Below are positions 26,348 through 35,024 of a DNA stretch of 47,745 nucleotides, piece by piece (within the stretch, counting starts at the first letter, position 1; each line of letters begins with the position of its first letter). The stretch comes from Candidatus Cryosericum septentrionale (GTDB lineage Bacteria > Caldisericota > Caldisericia > Cryosericales > Cryosericaceae). The stretch spans positions 1 through 47,745 of the forward strand of contig NZ_QXIY01000040.1 in NCBI RefSeq assembly GCF_003570995.1. Reading direction: 5' to 3'. The notes under the pieces were generated by a model that was given only the letters and a program-made list of their open reading frames with translations, ran no database searches and was not told where the DNA came from. A program made the translations under genes and the position numbers.

Positions 26348-27700
26348 CTAGCGGCGAGCACTGTCGAGGACGACCACGGACCGCCATTTTGAGCCATCCG
26401 TCGGCAGGGGAAGGGCTGCGTAGACAAACGCGATACTCACTGCAGGACAGCGGGACACAAATGATCGGGTCACGGCCTCTTCCGAAGCCCTCTTGTCAAA
26501 GCTTTCCTCAGTATCGAATGTTACGGTAATATGCAGCGGGGCGTCCTGCACGATGTGATATCGCCTCAAGTGCTCCAGACGTCCAAATAGGACCGTGGTG
26601 GAGCTGGGAGATATCCTTGCGTCACCCAACTTCAGTGTATCGTTGGAGCGGCCCAGTATCTGAGTAAGCATCAATCCTGTTCGTCCGCACTTGCAGTCTC
26701 GCCAGGTCAACACTCCCATGTCGCCGGTGTCGTAGCGCACGAATGGGAACGCTTTGTTCGTCAGACTCGTTACGACGACACGGCCGGGCATGTCCCAGAC
26801 CGACCGTCCTGCATCATCGACCGTTTCTACATATGCGCGCGTCATGTCGACATGCATCCCAACGTGTTCCGTGCACTCGTAGGCGCTGGCCCCGCCATCG
26901 TTGAGACCCCAGCCGTCAAACACGGGCGCTCCCAGCGTCGTCTCGATGATGTGTCGATCGGACTCCGTGAGCATCTCTGAGGTCGTGAGGACGGCCTGCG
27001 GCCTATATTGTCGACTGCGAGCTGCCGGGCGATGCCGGCACAGTTCGGCGATGGCAGTTGGATACCCGCGCAGATACGCTGGTCGCCAACGCTCAATGTA
27101 GTCCCAGTACTGGCCTACACGATCATCGTCCATGTCGGCCGCGCTGAACTGCCGACGGTTCAGCGCGAGGTCCGAAGGTGAAACGCGCCATGGAACCACA
27201 TCTCGCTCGGCAATCGAGGCGCCGCCAAAGACGGCAACGCGGTCACCCAACACATAGCCGGCCAAGTGCCAGCCCGCCATTTGGATGCCGACTGACCGCA
27301 AGTAGTCATCTCGTGACATGCTGAACTTCAGCGGCTGTCCGGTCGATCCACCAGTCGTGATCTCCACGCGATGTGAATTCATGGATTCGCAAGCCTCAAA
27401 ATCGGAGCGGTGCCGGCGAATATCATCCTTTGTCATGATGGGCAAGACGCTGATTTCTTCCAGGCCCCTCATCGTGAGCGGATCAAAGCCTACAGAAGCA
27501 AAGACTCCTGCGTAGTAGGCATTGGAGGAACGAGCGTAGTCCAGAGCAACCCGTAGCTTGGCGAGCACCGTCGCCTGTGCCTCTTCGACACCACCGGGCA
27601 ACGTCCAATTCTGTAGCGCTTCGTCACGGTAGGCAAAGACTTCCCGCCGTGTCAGCAATGTGCTTGCGTAGGCGACAGCCTGCATGAACTGACCTCTCAC
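26348..27700 (-). CDS. CapK/PaaK-like adenylate-forming ligase, copy 1
   Basis: 450 residues from GTG 27700, preceded by AGGTGG. It belongs to the phenylacetate-CoA ligase-like group often called CapK in capsule loci. TTGGSTGQPLKFSMSRDDYL near 110-130 is the phosphate-binding loop, YRPQAVLTTSEMLTESD near 210 and FVRYDTGDMGVL near 310 are adenylation-core motifs. The substrate, probably a carboxylic or amino acid attached to a sugar, is unknown. It is about 85 percent identical to copy 2, except a divergent stretch near residues 345-375. The start touches the stop of a polymerase remnant (TAGTG). Confidence 0.82.
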   Translation of the reverse strand: MRGQFMQAVAYASTLLTRREVFAYRDEALQNWTLPGGVEEAQATVLAKLRVALDYARSSNAYYAGVFASVGFDPLTMRGLEEISVLPIMTKDDIRRHRSDFEACESMNSHRVEITTGGSTGQPLKFSMSRDDYLRSVGIQMAGWHLAGYVLGDRVAVFGGASIAERDVVPWRVSPSDLALNRRQFSAADMDDDRVGQYWDYIERWRPAYLRGYPTAIAELCRHRPAARSRQYRPQAVLTTSEMLTESDRHIIETTLGAPVFDGWGLNDGGASAYECTEHVGMHVDMTRAYVETVDDAGRSVWDMPGRVVVTSLTNKAFPFVRYDTGDMGVLTWRDCKCGRTGLMLTQILGRSNDTLKLGDARISPSSTTVLFGRLEHLRRYHIVQDAPLHITVTFDTEESFDKRASEEAVTRSFVSRCPAVSIAFVYAALPLPTDGSKWRSVVVLDSARR

Positions 27701-27885
27701 TATTCCACCTCGATTAAGGTAGCGGACGCAGACACGAGACATAGCGCGCGGGCAAGACCGAGAAGAAGGACCAATCCTGCCAAGTGACTTGCATGTAGCT
27801 GTGCATCCGTATATCGATGAGCCTTACCCGCAAGGAGCAGATCTCGGCAGTTCACAGCGAACACTGAGGCAGTATCCGTTGTCAT
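27700..27885 (-). pseudogene. N-terminal remnant of the O-antigen polymerase gene
   Basis: 61 codons. MTTDTASVFAVNCRDLLL and HLAGLVLLLGLARALC match the start of the polymerase at 24830-26320 (MKTATASAFPANRQHLPL, RLAGVVLLLPGLACA). It starts with an ATGA overlap on CapK copy 2 and its stop TAG touches the GTG of CapK copy 1. This is the seam of a tandem duplication of CapK plus polymerase start. Confidence 0.85.
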
Positions 27886-29261
27886 GCGTGCTTCTCTGCA
27901 ACGACACGGGTCTGGTGGCGAGCACTGTCAAGCACGACGACAGACCGCCATTTTGAGCCATCCGTCGGCAGGGGAAGGGGCGCGTATACAAAAGCAATAC
28001 TCACTGTGGAACAGCGGGAAACGAATGACAAGGTCACGGCCTCTTCCGAAGCCCTCTTGTCAAAGCCTGCGTCAACATCAAGCGTTATGGTGATGTGGAG
28101 CGGACCGTCCTGCACGATGCGCCACCTTCTCACACGATCTATGTCTGTCAGCCAACTCCCCGCACACGCCTCTGTCCTTACGCCACCGATGTTGAGCCTC
28201 TCGTCGCAGCGACCTAGTATCTGCGTGAGCATCAATCCTGAACGTCCACACTTGCAGCCCCGCCAAGCCAACACTCCCATGTCGCCGGTGTCGTAGCGCA
28301 CGAATGGGAACGCTTTGTTCGTCAGGCTCGTCACGACGATACGACCGGGCATGTCCCAGACCGGCCGTCCTGCGTCATCGACCGTCTCCACGTACGCGCG
28401 CGTCGTGTCGACATGCATCCCAATGTGCTCCCTGCACTCGTAGGCGCTGGCCCCACCATCGTTGAGACCCCAGCCGTCAAACACGGGCGCTCCCAGCGCC
28501 TTTTCGATGATGTGTCGATCGGACTCCGTGAGCATCTCTGACGTCGTGAGAACAGCTCTCGGCCTGTAATGGCCTGCGCAACCCTTGGGGCGATGACGAC
28601 AGAGCTCTGCAAGAGCAAACGGATAGCCACGAAGGTAGGCTGGCTCCCAACGTGCAATGTAGTCCCAATACTGCGCAATGCGATTGTCATCCATGACGGC
28701 CGCGCTAAACTGCCGACGGTTCAGCGCGAGGTCCGAACGGGAGATGTGCCACGGAACCGCATCTTGCTTGGCAATCGAGGCACCGCCAAGGACGCCGACC
28801 CGGTCACCCAACACATAGCCGCAAAAGTGCCAGCCCGCAAGCCCGATCCCGACCGACCGCAAGTAGTCATCTCGTGACATGCTGAACTTCAGCGGCTGTC
28901 CGGTCGATCCACCTGTCTTGCCCTCCACTCGATGTGAATTCATGGATTCGCAAGCCTCAAAATCGGAGCGGTGCCGGCGAATATCATCCTTTGTCATGAT
29001 GGGCAAGACGCTGATTTCTTCCAGGCCCCTCATCGTGAGCGGATCAAAGCCTACAGAAGCAAAGACTCCTGCGTAGTAGGCATTGGAGGAACGAGCGTAG
29101 TCCAGAGCAACCCGTAGCTTGGCGAGCACCGTCGCCTGTACCTCTTCGACACCACCGGGCAACGTCCAATTCTGTAGCGCTTCGTCACGGTAGGCAAAGA
29201 CTTCCCGCTGTGCCAGCCACATGCTTGTATAGGCAACAGCCTGCATGAACAGGTCTCTCAT
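27882..29261 (-). CDS. CapK/PaaK-like adenylate-forming ligase, copy 2
   Basis: 459 residues from ATG 29261 (MRDLFMQAV). Same motifs as copy 1: GGSTGQPLKFSMSRDDYL, LTTSEMLTESDRHIIE, FVRYDTGDMGVLAW. In the C-terminal part, IGGVRTEACAGSWLTDIDR replaces the copy 1 segment, then identity returns. A nine-residue extension follows the common end. The ATG overlaps the stop of a scar ORF (ATGA). Both copies lack frameshifts, so two ligases of perhaps different specificity are expected. Confidence 0.82.
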   Translation of the reverse strand: MRDLFMQAVAYTSMWLAQREVFAYRDEALQNWTLPGGVEEVQATVLAKLRVALDYARSSNAYYAGVFASVGFDPLTMRGLEEISVLPIMTKDDIRRHRSDFEACESMNSHRVEGKTGGSTGQPLKFSMSRDDYLRSVGIGLAGWHFCGYVLGDRVGVLGGASIAKQDAVPWHISRSDLALNRRQFSAAVMDDNRIAQYWDYIARWEPAYLRGYPFALAELCRHRPKGCAGHYRPRAVLTTSEMLTESDRHIIEKALGAPVFDGWGLNDGGASAYECREHIGMHVDTTRAYVETVDDAGRPVWDMPGRIVVTSLTNKAFPFVRYDTGDMGVLAWRGCKCGRSGLMLTQILGRCDERLNIGGVRTEACAGSWLTDIDRVRRWRIVQDGPLHITITLDVDAGFDKRASEEAVTLSFVSRCSTVSIAFVYAPLPLPTDGSKWRSVVVLDSARHQTRVVAEKHA

Positions 29262-29422
29262 AACTGCTTCACCGTGATCCAGTGAGCGGACCCAAATACA
29301 GGACATCGCGCACGGTATCTGTCGCCGACAACGGCAGTGAATGTGACATCGGCAGACTGAGAATACTCGGCAGCACACGGGTCCCCGTATTGCCGACACA
29401 GTATCTCGCCTTGGCAATCCAT
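29258..29422 (-). pseudogene. scar ORF: deacetylase start joined to aminotransferase end
   Basis: 54 codons between GNAT copy 3 and CapK copy 2. At DNA level bases 29422 to about 29370 copy the start of the deacetylase gene (with one extra G giving a frameshift), and about 29365 to 29285 copy the end of the aminotransferase remnant at 20918 (ILSLPMSHSLPLSATD in another frame). The frame that is open now, MDCQGEILCRQYGDP, is therefore not ancestral. Its stop overlaps the CapK start as ATGA. Confidence 0.75.
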
Positions 29423-29424
29423 CC

Positions 29425-30417
29425 TCAGTGCCTCCTCAAGACAGACTTGAGCTGTGACAGACGCACGTGCACCGGGACCGTTGCCCTGACCCACAGGGGT
29501 TCTCTCGAGATTGTGAGACGCGTTGTCAAAGTACCCCCAAAACTGAGTTTGAAATCCGACAGGCCGGGCAGGCTGGCTCCACACCAATCGAGGTACTCAT
29601 ACCCCCTGGCCTGCAGTTCCTTTAGCATGAAAACATACCCCGCCACGGTTGCACCTTTGGCCAGACCGATTGCAGAGGTACCAACCCATACGGAATAGGC
29701 TGCACGTGTTCCTTGTGCCATGACAAGAACTGCACTCAGGGGAACACCGTCGACATCACGTACCACGATCTGCATGCCATGGGTGCCAGCGGCCTCTACT
29801 AGGGTACGAAACTGCACTCTGGTTTGACTGCCCTCGTGTCCGTGCCGTAAGATGGTTGCCTGCATGAGGTTGTAGAGGACATCCGCGTCAGGCGGCTCGA
29901 CGTGTGCCGTGACTTCCGCACGTTGGGCTTTCCTCATTTGCTGGAGTTCCATTCGAGACACGTCTTTCTCCAGTACCCATGTTCTCAGCGCTGTCACCAC
30001 GGTCCAGCTGGCGGTCAGGTTCCAGTGATGCCAGACGGCCTGGCGCAGATCCACCATGTCCGTCGTGCAGGTAAGGGGTCGCACGATGAGCTTTCGACGA
30101 GCCATGTCTTCAAGAAGTGTGGCAAGAACCTTCTGTCTGCTCTGTGGGCTTTCCACGGCGATCACGATAGGGTTGTAAAGCATGGACGGACGCACCACAT
30201 GTACAGGGCCCACATCGGTGATTCGCAGAGCCACGCCGCCGACCAGTTGTTCCCCATCAAGAACGCCAAGGAGCAAGGGATGACCTCCAAACGCTCTGCA
30301 GTTTGCGTCGAGCCACCAAGCCGCGGAAAACGGAGAGCCCCACGGCTGCAGAGCCAGCCAATCATCCCAGCGGTCCCATTCTGCCTGCTTCAGTTCGCGC
30401 ACGACCAAGTCTCTCAT
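29425..30417 (-). CDS. GNAT/FemAB-like acyltransferase, copy 3
   Basis: 330 residues, ATG 30417 (MRDLVVREL). Residues 4-155 and the last portion are nearly the same as in copies 1 and 2. The central part differs (LEKDVSRMELQQMRKAQR, with one extra residue; QATILRHGHEGSQTRVQFRT; SVWVGTSAIGLAKGATVAGYV). Its C-terminus has WVRATVPVHVRLSQLKS in place of WYKAARLVHVCLLWLKR. It directly follows the complete aminotransferase gene after 145 bases without a recognisable gene (only a 16-codon frame starting at the ATGA of the aminotransferase stop). Confidence 0.8.
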   Translation of the reverse strand: MRDLVVRELKQAEWDRWDDWLALQPWGSPFSAAWWLDANCRAFGGHPLLLGVLDGEQLVGGVALRITDVGPVHVVRPSMLYNPIVIAVESPQSRQKVLATLLEDMARRKLIVRPLTCTTDMVDLRQAVWHHWNLTASWTVVTALRTWVLEKDVSRMELQQMRKAQRAEVTAHVEPPDADVLYNLMQATILRHGHEGSQTRVQFRTLVEAAGTHGMQIVVRDVDGVPLSAVLVMAQGTRAAYSVWVGTSAIGLAKGATVAGYVFMLKELQARGYEYLDWCGASLPGLSDFKLSFGGTLTTRLTISREPLWVRATVPVHVRLSQLKSVLRRH

Positions 30418-30562
30418 GGCACCACCGCGCGTGGCATGCTATTGCCAACACGGCCTGAATGCATCGAGAGCGGCCGCCAACAAGACAGCCTGCTCACACC
30501 CACCGACGGCCACCATCACCTGTGAGATGACTGATCGTGCTCAATGCCATAGCCGCGATTGG

Positions 30563-31711
30563 TCATCGGACCGCCTCGTCACCAGATTTCTTGATCACCA
30601 AGCCAACCTCTCTTCGGTCACCATCCTTGAGACCCGGGGATATTGGCAGGCTCAGCACACTCCGCACGACGGCGTCAGCATTCAAGGGTTCCCCTGGCAG
30701 TTCCTGTTGGCCGACGAAGCAGGGCTGCTGGTGCAGTGGTTCAGGGTAGTACACCTGGGTCTCGATACCGGCGTGCGCCAGAGCCTCCTGGATCGCCGCC
30801 CGTCGTTCCGCAGGTACCTTGATCGTGTACTGGTGATACGTGTGCCTGCACTCCGGCATCACGTACGGCACCTGAAGCCACTCAATGCCTGACAGCTCCT
30901 TGTCGTAAGCGGCCGCCAGCGCGCGTTTGCGCTCGGTCCACGCGTCGACGTGCTTCAACTTGACGCGAAGGATAGCAGCCTGCATGGCGTCCAAGCGGCT
31001 GTTGATGCCAAGTTCCTCATGGTGGTACTTGTGGCGGGCACCGTGAACACGGAGCATGCGCACATGCTCAGCCGAGTCGTCATCGTTGGTGGTCACCATG
31101 CCGCCGTCGCCGTAGCCACCAAGATTCTTGGTGGGAAAGAAGCTGAAACACCCGATGTCTCCCATGCTGCCCGATTGATGTCCCTTGTAGGTGGACCCGA
31201 AGGACTGAGCACAGTCCTCTACAACCTTGAGACTGTACCTCCGTGCAAGATCAAGGAGTGGATCCATGTCACAACATTGGCCATACAGGTGCACGGGGAT
31301 GATGGCCTTGACAGCCGGCGTATAGAACGCTTCAAGGTACCGGCGCACGCTGTCAGGGTCAAGGTCGAAGGTGCGAGGGTCGATATCACAGAACACCGGC
31401 GTCGCTCCGAGACGCACAATGCAGCTAGCCGTGGCAAAGAAGCTGAACGGGGTCGTGATGACCTTGTCCCCAGGTCCAACACCCAATGCCATGAGTGCAA
31501 GCAGCAGCGCATCGGAGCCAGACGCGACGCCTATGGCATGCCGGACGCCCAGATAGCTGGCAATCTCATGCTCGAAGGCCTCGACCTCCTCACCCAAGAT
31601 GAAGTGACCGCTCTCAAGAACGCGGTGGACTGCCTCGTTAATCTCGTCCTTAATGTCGTGGTATTCGGCCTGCAGATCGAGCATCGGGATCTGCTGTTTC
31701 ATTTCGTTCAT
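30563..31711 (-). CDS. wbpE: UDP-sugar 3-aminotransferase, DegT family (WbpE/WlbC-like)
   Basis: 382 residues. MLDLQAEYHDIKDEINEAV opens it, GVASGSDALLLALMAL is near 62, VVEDCAQSFGSTYKG near 165, and FFPTKNLGGYGDGG near 190 carries the PLP lysine. GSDALLLAL and the TKNLGGYGDGG loop are typical of WbpE/FdtB-type 3-keto-sugar aminotransferases. With the wbpB- and wbpD-like genes upstream and wbpA further on, it would convert UDP-3-keto-GlcNAcA to the 3-amino sugar. The start overlaps the acetyltransferase stop as ATGA. A broken relative of this gene is spread over 20918-22754. Confidence 0.88.
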   Translation of the reverse strand: MNEMKQQIPMLDLQAEYHDIKDEINEAVHRVLESGHFILGEEVEAFEHEIASYLGVRHAIGVASGSDALLLALMALGVGPGDKVITTPFSFFATASCIVRLGATPVFCDIDPRTFDLDPDSVRRYLEAFYTPAVKAIIPVHLYGQCCDMDPLLDLARRYSLKVVEDCAQSFGSTYKGHQSGSMGDIGCFSFFPTKNLGGYGDGGMVTTNDDDSAEHVRMLRVHGARHKYHHEELGINSRLDAMQAAILRVKLKHVDAWTERKRALAAAYDKELSGIEWLQVPYVMPECRHTYHQYTIKVPAERRAAIQEALAHAGIETQVYYPEPLHQQPCFVGQQELPGEPLNADAVVRSVLSLPISPGLKDGDRREVGLVIKKSGDEAVR

Positions 31712-32511
31712 TTGTTCTCCTCCTGGTTCTCCAGCAGCTGATCCTCTGGAACATCCCGGAACACACGCGCTGGATTGCCTACGACGATATACCGCGCAGG
31801 CACGTCGTGCGTCACAACAGACCCAGCAGCCACGACGCCCTGCTCGTCGACCGTCCGACCAGGTAGAATCGTCGCATTGACGCCGATGCGGCCGCCACGC
31901 TTGACCGTCACGCCTTTGAAATGCTTGAAGCGCTCTTTACCCCGTGCCATGTAGTTGTCGTTCGACGTCGCAACCATGGGAGCAACAAAGACATCATCCT
32001 CCAGGTCAGAATACGCAGTGATATATGCGTTGGTCTCCAGCTTGCAGCGTTTTCCTATCGTGCAGCGATTCTCGATGGCAACGCCACGTCCGATAATCGT
32101 CTGCTCACCGATGGTGACCGCCTCGCGCACGGTCGCCAGGTCGGCTAACATGACTTGGCGCCCAATAGTGACACCCGCATACAGGACGCATCCACAACCA
32201 ATCTGGACGTCGTCCGCAATACTGCATGCCCCGTAGTCCGTCACGGGTGGCGGCGCAGACCGGACGCTGTGCATGGGATGCCGTCCGATAACGGTGTTGT
32301 CCCCCACCATCACATGGCAACCCAAGCGACTGCCAGCGCGGATGACCACATTGTGCCCCAGCACACATCCCTCGCCAACGGTGACATCGGCTTCGATGAC
32401 CACATTGTGCCCAAGAACACATCCCTCGCCTACCGCGACATCAGCCTCGATGACCACATTGTCACCCATGACTACATCGCGTGCTATGCGTGCGGCTGGA
32501 CTAATCGACAT
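31708..32511 (-). CDS. wbpD: left-handed beta-helix N-acetyltransferase (WbpD/WlbB-like)
   Basis: 267 residues from ATG 32511, which overlaps the wbpB stop by 11 bases. The chain is made of hexapeptide repeats (VVIEAD, VAVGEG, CVLGHN and so on). The part from AYSDLEDDVFVAPMVATSN to GVTVKRGGRIGVNATILPG and VVAAGSVVTHDVPARYIVVGNPAR is typical of WbpD-like sugar acetyltransferases. About 190 residues is the usual length; here the N-terminal helix is extended by a 54-base coding repeat. It would acetylate the 3-amino group to give UDP-2,3-diacetamido-2,3-dideoxyglucuronate. Confidence 0.85.
   Translation of the reverse strand: MSISPAARIARDVVMGDNVVIEADVAVGEGCVLGHNVVIEADVTVGEGCVLGHNVVIRAGSRLGCHVMVGDNTVIGRHPMHSVRSAPPPVTDYGACSIADDVQIGCGCVLYAGVTIGRQVMLADLATVREAVTIGEQTIIGRGVAIENRCTIGKRCKLETNAYITAYSDLEDDVFVAPMVATSNDNYMARGKERFKHFKGVTVKRGGRIGVNATILPGRTVDEQGVVAAGSVVTHDVPARYIVVGNPARVFRDVPEDQLLENQEENK
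32341..32460 (-). repeat. 54-base tandem repeat inside the acetyltransferase gene
   Basis: Two full units (32341-32394 and 32395-32448) and the start of a third (32449-32460) each encode 18 residues, VVIEADVxVGEGCVLGHN, exactly one turn of a left-handed beta-helix. Gain or loss of a unit would change the helix by one turn without a frameshift. Confidence 0.9.
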
Positions 32512-33565
32512 TTGAACCTCCGAGACGACTGTGTGGATATGATGTACCAAGCTTCACTGGCATCCCGGTCTCCATCGCCTCATACATGGCCGTGACAAGC
32601 TCCAGGGTTCTGCGACCCTCACCACCCTCAAGCATGTTCGGCTGGCCGGTGGCCAGAGAGTTCAGGATGGACCGAAACAACGCTTCGTGGCCAAATCCAT
32701 ACACGTTGTCTGGAACATAACTGGCATCCTGAACCTGCAGATCTTCAGGACGCTCCTCGGCAAACGCCCACGTGCGCACCTGGTTGACAGCGAACCCTGC
32801 GATCTCGACCTCTCCCTTCTCGCCCAGGACCGTGATGGAACCCTCCAAGTCCTTTGGATTGGCACAGGTCGTCGCCTCGAACGCACCGAGAGCACCAGAC
32901 TGAAACTGCCATGTCGCGACCGCAGCGTCCTCAGCCTCCATGCGATGAAGAAAACGGCGCGATGCCGCGTAGACTGAGGACACCGGCCCGCCAAGCCACT
33001 GCATGAGATCAACATAGTGGATGGCTTGATTGGTGATGCATCCACCGTCCTGGGCCCATGTGCCCCGCCACGGTGCCTGGTCATAGTACTCTTGTGTCCG
33101 ATGCCACCGGACCCGCGATGTTATCATCAGGACACGTCCGAACCTGCCTTCATCCAGCGCGCGTTTGAGCAACTGAATCGGACCGTTGAAACGGTTCTGC
33201 TTCACGGTGAACAGCCGGACGTTGGCTTCGCGGGCTGTCTGAATCATTGCATCTGCGTCCGACAACTGTAACGCCATGGGCTTTTCCACGATGACGCTGC
33301 AGCCAAACCTCTTCATTACGTCAATAGCCACACTAGCATGGTTGCCACTTTCGGTACAAACATTCACGATGGCAGGATGAATCTCGCCCAGCATCGTTTC
33401 GTGCGATGTGTACCACGGGACATCCCACTGCATGCCCGTCGACTCTGCCCTGTCACGGATCAAGTCGCAGACAGCCACGAGTTTTGCCCCTTGTACCTTT
33501 GTCAGCGCTTCGCAGTGCTTGCGCGAGATACGCCCGCAGCCAACCAAAGCGAAGTCTGTACTCAT
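32501..33565 (-). CDS. wbpB: Gfo/Idh/MocA oxidoreductase (WbpB/WlbA-like 3-dehydrogenase)
   Basis: 354 residues. The N-terminal Rossmann motif ALVGCGRISRKHCEAL, the family EKPMAL motif near 95, and GGCITNQAIHYVDLMQWLGG near 175 with the catalytic His are present. WbpB/WlbA oxidises C3 of UDP-GlcNAcA. It stands in the set wbpA-ugd-wbpB-wbpD-wbpE on the same strand, with ATGA overlap to ugd. Others of this broad family act on different sugars, so the assignment rests on the neighbours. Confidence 0.85.
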   Translation of the reverse strand: MSTDFALVGCGRISRKHCEALTKVQGAKLVAVCDLIRDRAESTGMQWDVPWYTSHETMLGEIHPAIVNVCTESGNHASVAIDVMKRFGCSVIVEKPMALQLSDADAMIQTAREANVRLFTVKQNRFNGPIQLLKRALDEGRFGRVLMITSRVRWHRTQEYYDQAPWRGTWAQDGGCITNQAIHYVDLMQWLGGPVSSVYAASRRFLHRMEAEDAAVATWQFQSGALGAFEATTCANPKDLEGSITVLGEKGEVEIAGFAVNQVRTWAFAEERPEDLQVQDASYVPDNVYGFGHEALFRSILNSLATGQPNMLEGGEGRRTLELVTAMYEAMETGMPVKLGTSYPHSRLGGSNVD

Positions 33566-34902
33566 GATTCAGACTCCGCTGTCAGAACAGCGTTGGCAAA
33601 CGACTTGCCAGCGCCAGTTCGGCCAACACCCCAGTACTCCAGTCTCGCTTCCAGAACCAAGTCTGCATCCAACGTATTGCGACCATCGACGATCAGTGTT
33701 CCCCTCATGGCATGGGCGACCGATGTCCAATTCACACTTGTCCAGCCTGTTGCGTCGTTGGCTATGACAACAGCATCGGCATCAGCAACACATGCTTCCA
33801 GCGAATCCTGCACTGTAGCCACGATGTCGCCAGGCAACCGGGTGCGCACAACGCACGTGTCAAACGAACGGACTTCTGCACCAGCCGACAACAGGCCACG
33901 AACGACGGGAAATGACCTGGTCTCACGGGTGTCATCCGTGCCACCCTTGAAGGCAAGACCCAAGACTGCGACCACCTTTCCCTGCAGCGACCCCAGTCGC
34001 GCGACCAGATAATCCAGCACGACCTTGTACTGCTGCTCATTGACAGCAAGCGCAGATGCAAGAACCTGGAAGTCGTAGCCGACGCTGCGAGCCACGTGGA
34101 GAAGCCCAACCGTATCCTTGGGAAAGCACGAACCACCGAAGCCGATGCCTGCCTGTAGAAACTTAGGCCCAATTCTGCTATCAAGACCCATTCCTAGTGT
34201 TACTGCATCCACATCTGCCCCAAGCCGCTCACACAGATTGGCTACCTCGTTGACAAACGAGATCTTCGTTGCCAAGAAGCAATTGGCAACATACTTGATG
34301 GTCATTGCCGACACGGGATCGGTCACAACCACGGGCACAGCAAAGGGCGCATACAGTTCCAGAAGACGCCTGCGAGCCTTGGCATCCGCCACTCCAATAA
34401 CAATACGCTCTGGATGGAGTGTGTCCGCAACTGCCATGCCTTGGCGCAGGAACTCTGGGTTGACGGCAAAGGCCAGTTTCTTGGATTCTGCAGTACCTTG
34501 CATCTCAGCCTCAAGCACAGCAAGCGCGGTTGGAGGTACCGTGCTCTTGATCACGACAACCGAGCCTGGCGATGCCATCGATGCTACTTGACCCAAGGCC
34601 TGGCGAACATACGTCAGATCGGGCTCTCCTCCGTCACCTTCCGGAGTCCCAACTGCTACGAAAACCAAGTCCGAATAGCGTTCAAGAGCCGTCAACGATG
34701 AATCGAAGCGAAGTCGACCAAGCTGGAGATTCCTATGCATGAGTGCCTCAAGCCCGGCTTCGAGAATCGGACAGCGACCGTTCTGTAACGCGGTCACCTT
34801 CTCTACATCAGTATCTACACACAGAACGTCATGTCCTCGGTTCGCTAAACAGACACCGGTCGTGAGTCCGACATATCCCGTTCCGATGACTGCAATCCTC
34901 AT
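33562..34902 (-). CDS. ugd: UDP-glucose 6-dehydrogenase
   Basis: 446 residues from ATG 34902, set by AAGGAGGAACC in the last codons of the cpsB scar. MRIAVIGTGYVGLTTGVCLA at the N-terminus binds NAD; GFGGSCFPKDT near 255 holds the catalytic Cys; LGLAFKGGTDDTRETRS near 320 starts the C-terminal UDP-binding domain. It makes UDP-glucuronate from UDP-glucose. The FPKD motif places it with Ugd/TuaD rather than with the WbpA class next to it, so the locus probably uses both GlcA and GlcNAcA derivatives. Confidence 0.92.
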   Translation of the reverse strand: MRIAVIGTGYVGLTTGVCLANRGHDVLCVDTDVEKVTALQNGRCPILEAGLEALMHRNLQLGRLRFDSSLTALERYSDLVFVAVGTPEGDGGEPDLTYVRQALGQVASMASPGSVVVIKSTVPPTALAVLEAEMQGTAESKKLAFAVNPEFLRQGMAVADTLHPERIVIGVADAKARRRLLELYAPFAVPVVVTDPVSAMTIKYVANCFLATKISFVNEVANLCERLGADVDAVTLGMGLDSRIGPKFLQAGIGFGGSCFPKDTVGLLHVARSVGYDFQVLASALAVNEQQYKVVLDYLVARLGSLQGKVVAVLGLAFKGGTDDTRETRSFPVVRGLLSAGAEVRSFDTCVVRTRLPGDIVATVQDSLEACVADADAVVIANDATGWTSVNWTSVAHAMRGTLIVDGRNTLDADLVLEARLEYWGVGRTGAGKSFANAVLTAESES

Positions 34903-35024
34903 GGTTCCTCCTTCAGCAGGATCATCCCCCACTCATTCCAGATGCGGCGTGGCACTCGATGGGCCACATCATGTGCATCTGTAGCCGTGCAGGCTACGAG
35001 TGCGAATCGCACTGGGCTCTTCAT
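34899..35024 (-). pseudogene. cpsB C-terminal remnant, 41-codon ORF
   Basis: The frame LVACTATDAHDVAHRVPRR and WNEWGMILLKEEP is the last 30 or so residues of CpsB (LVACTATDAHDATHRVPRS, NEWSESLL). Its ATG overlaps the wbpA stop (ATGA) and its stop overlaps the ugd start (ATGA), so a 41-residue peptide could still be made. Nothing of the metal site except the final DAH remains. Confidence 0.85.
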
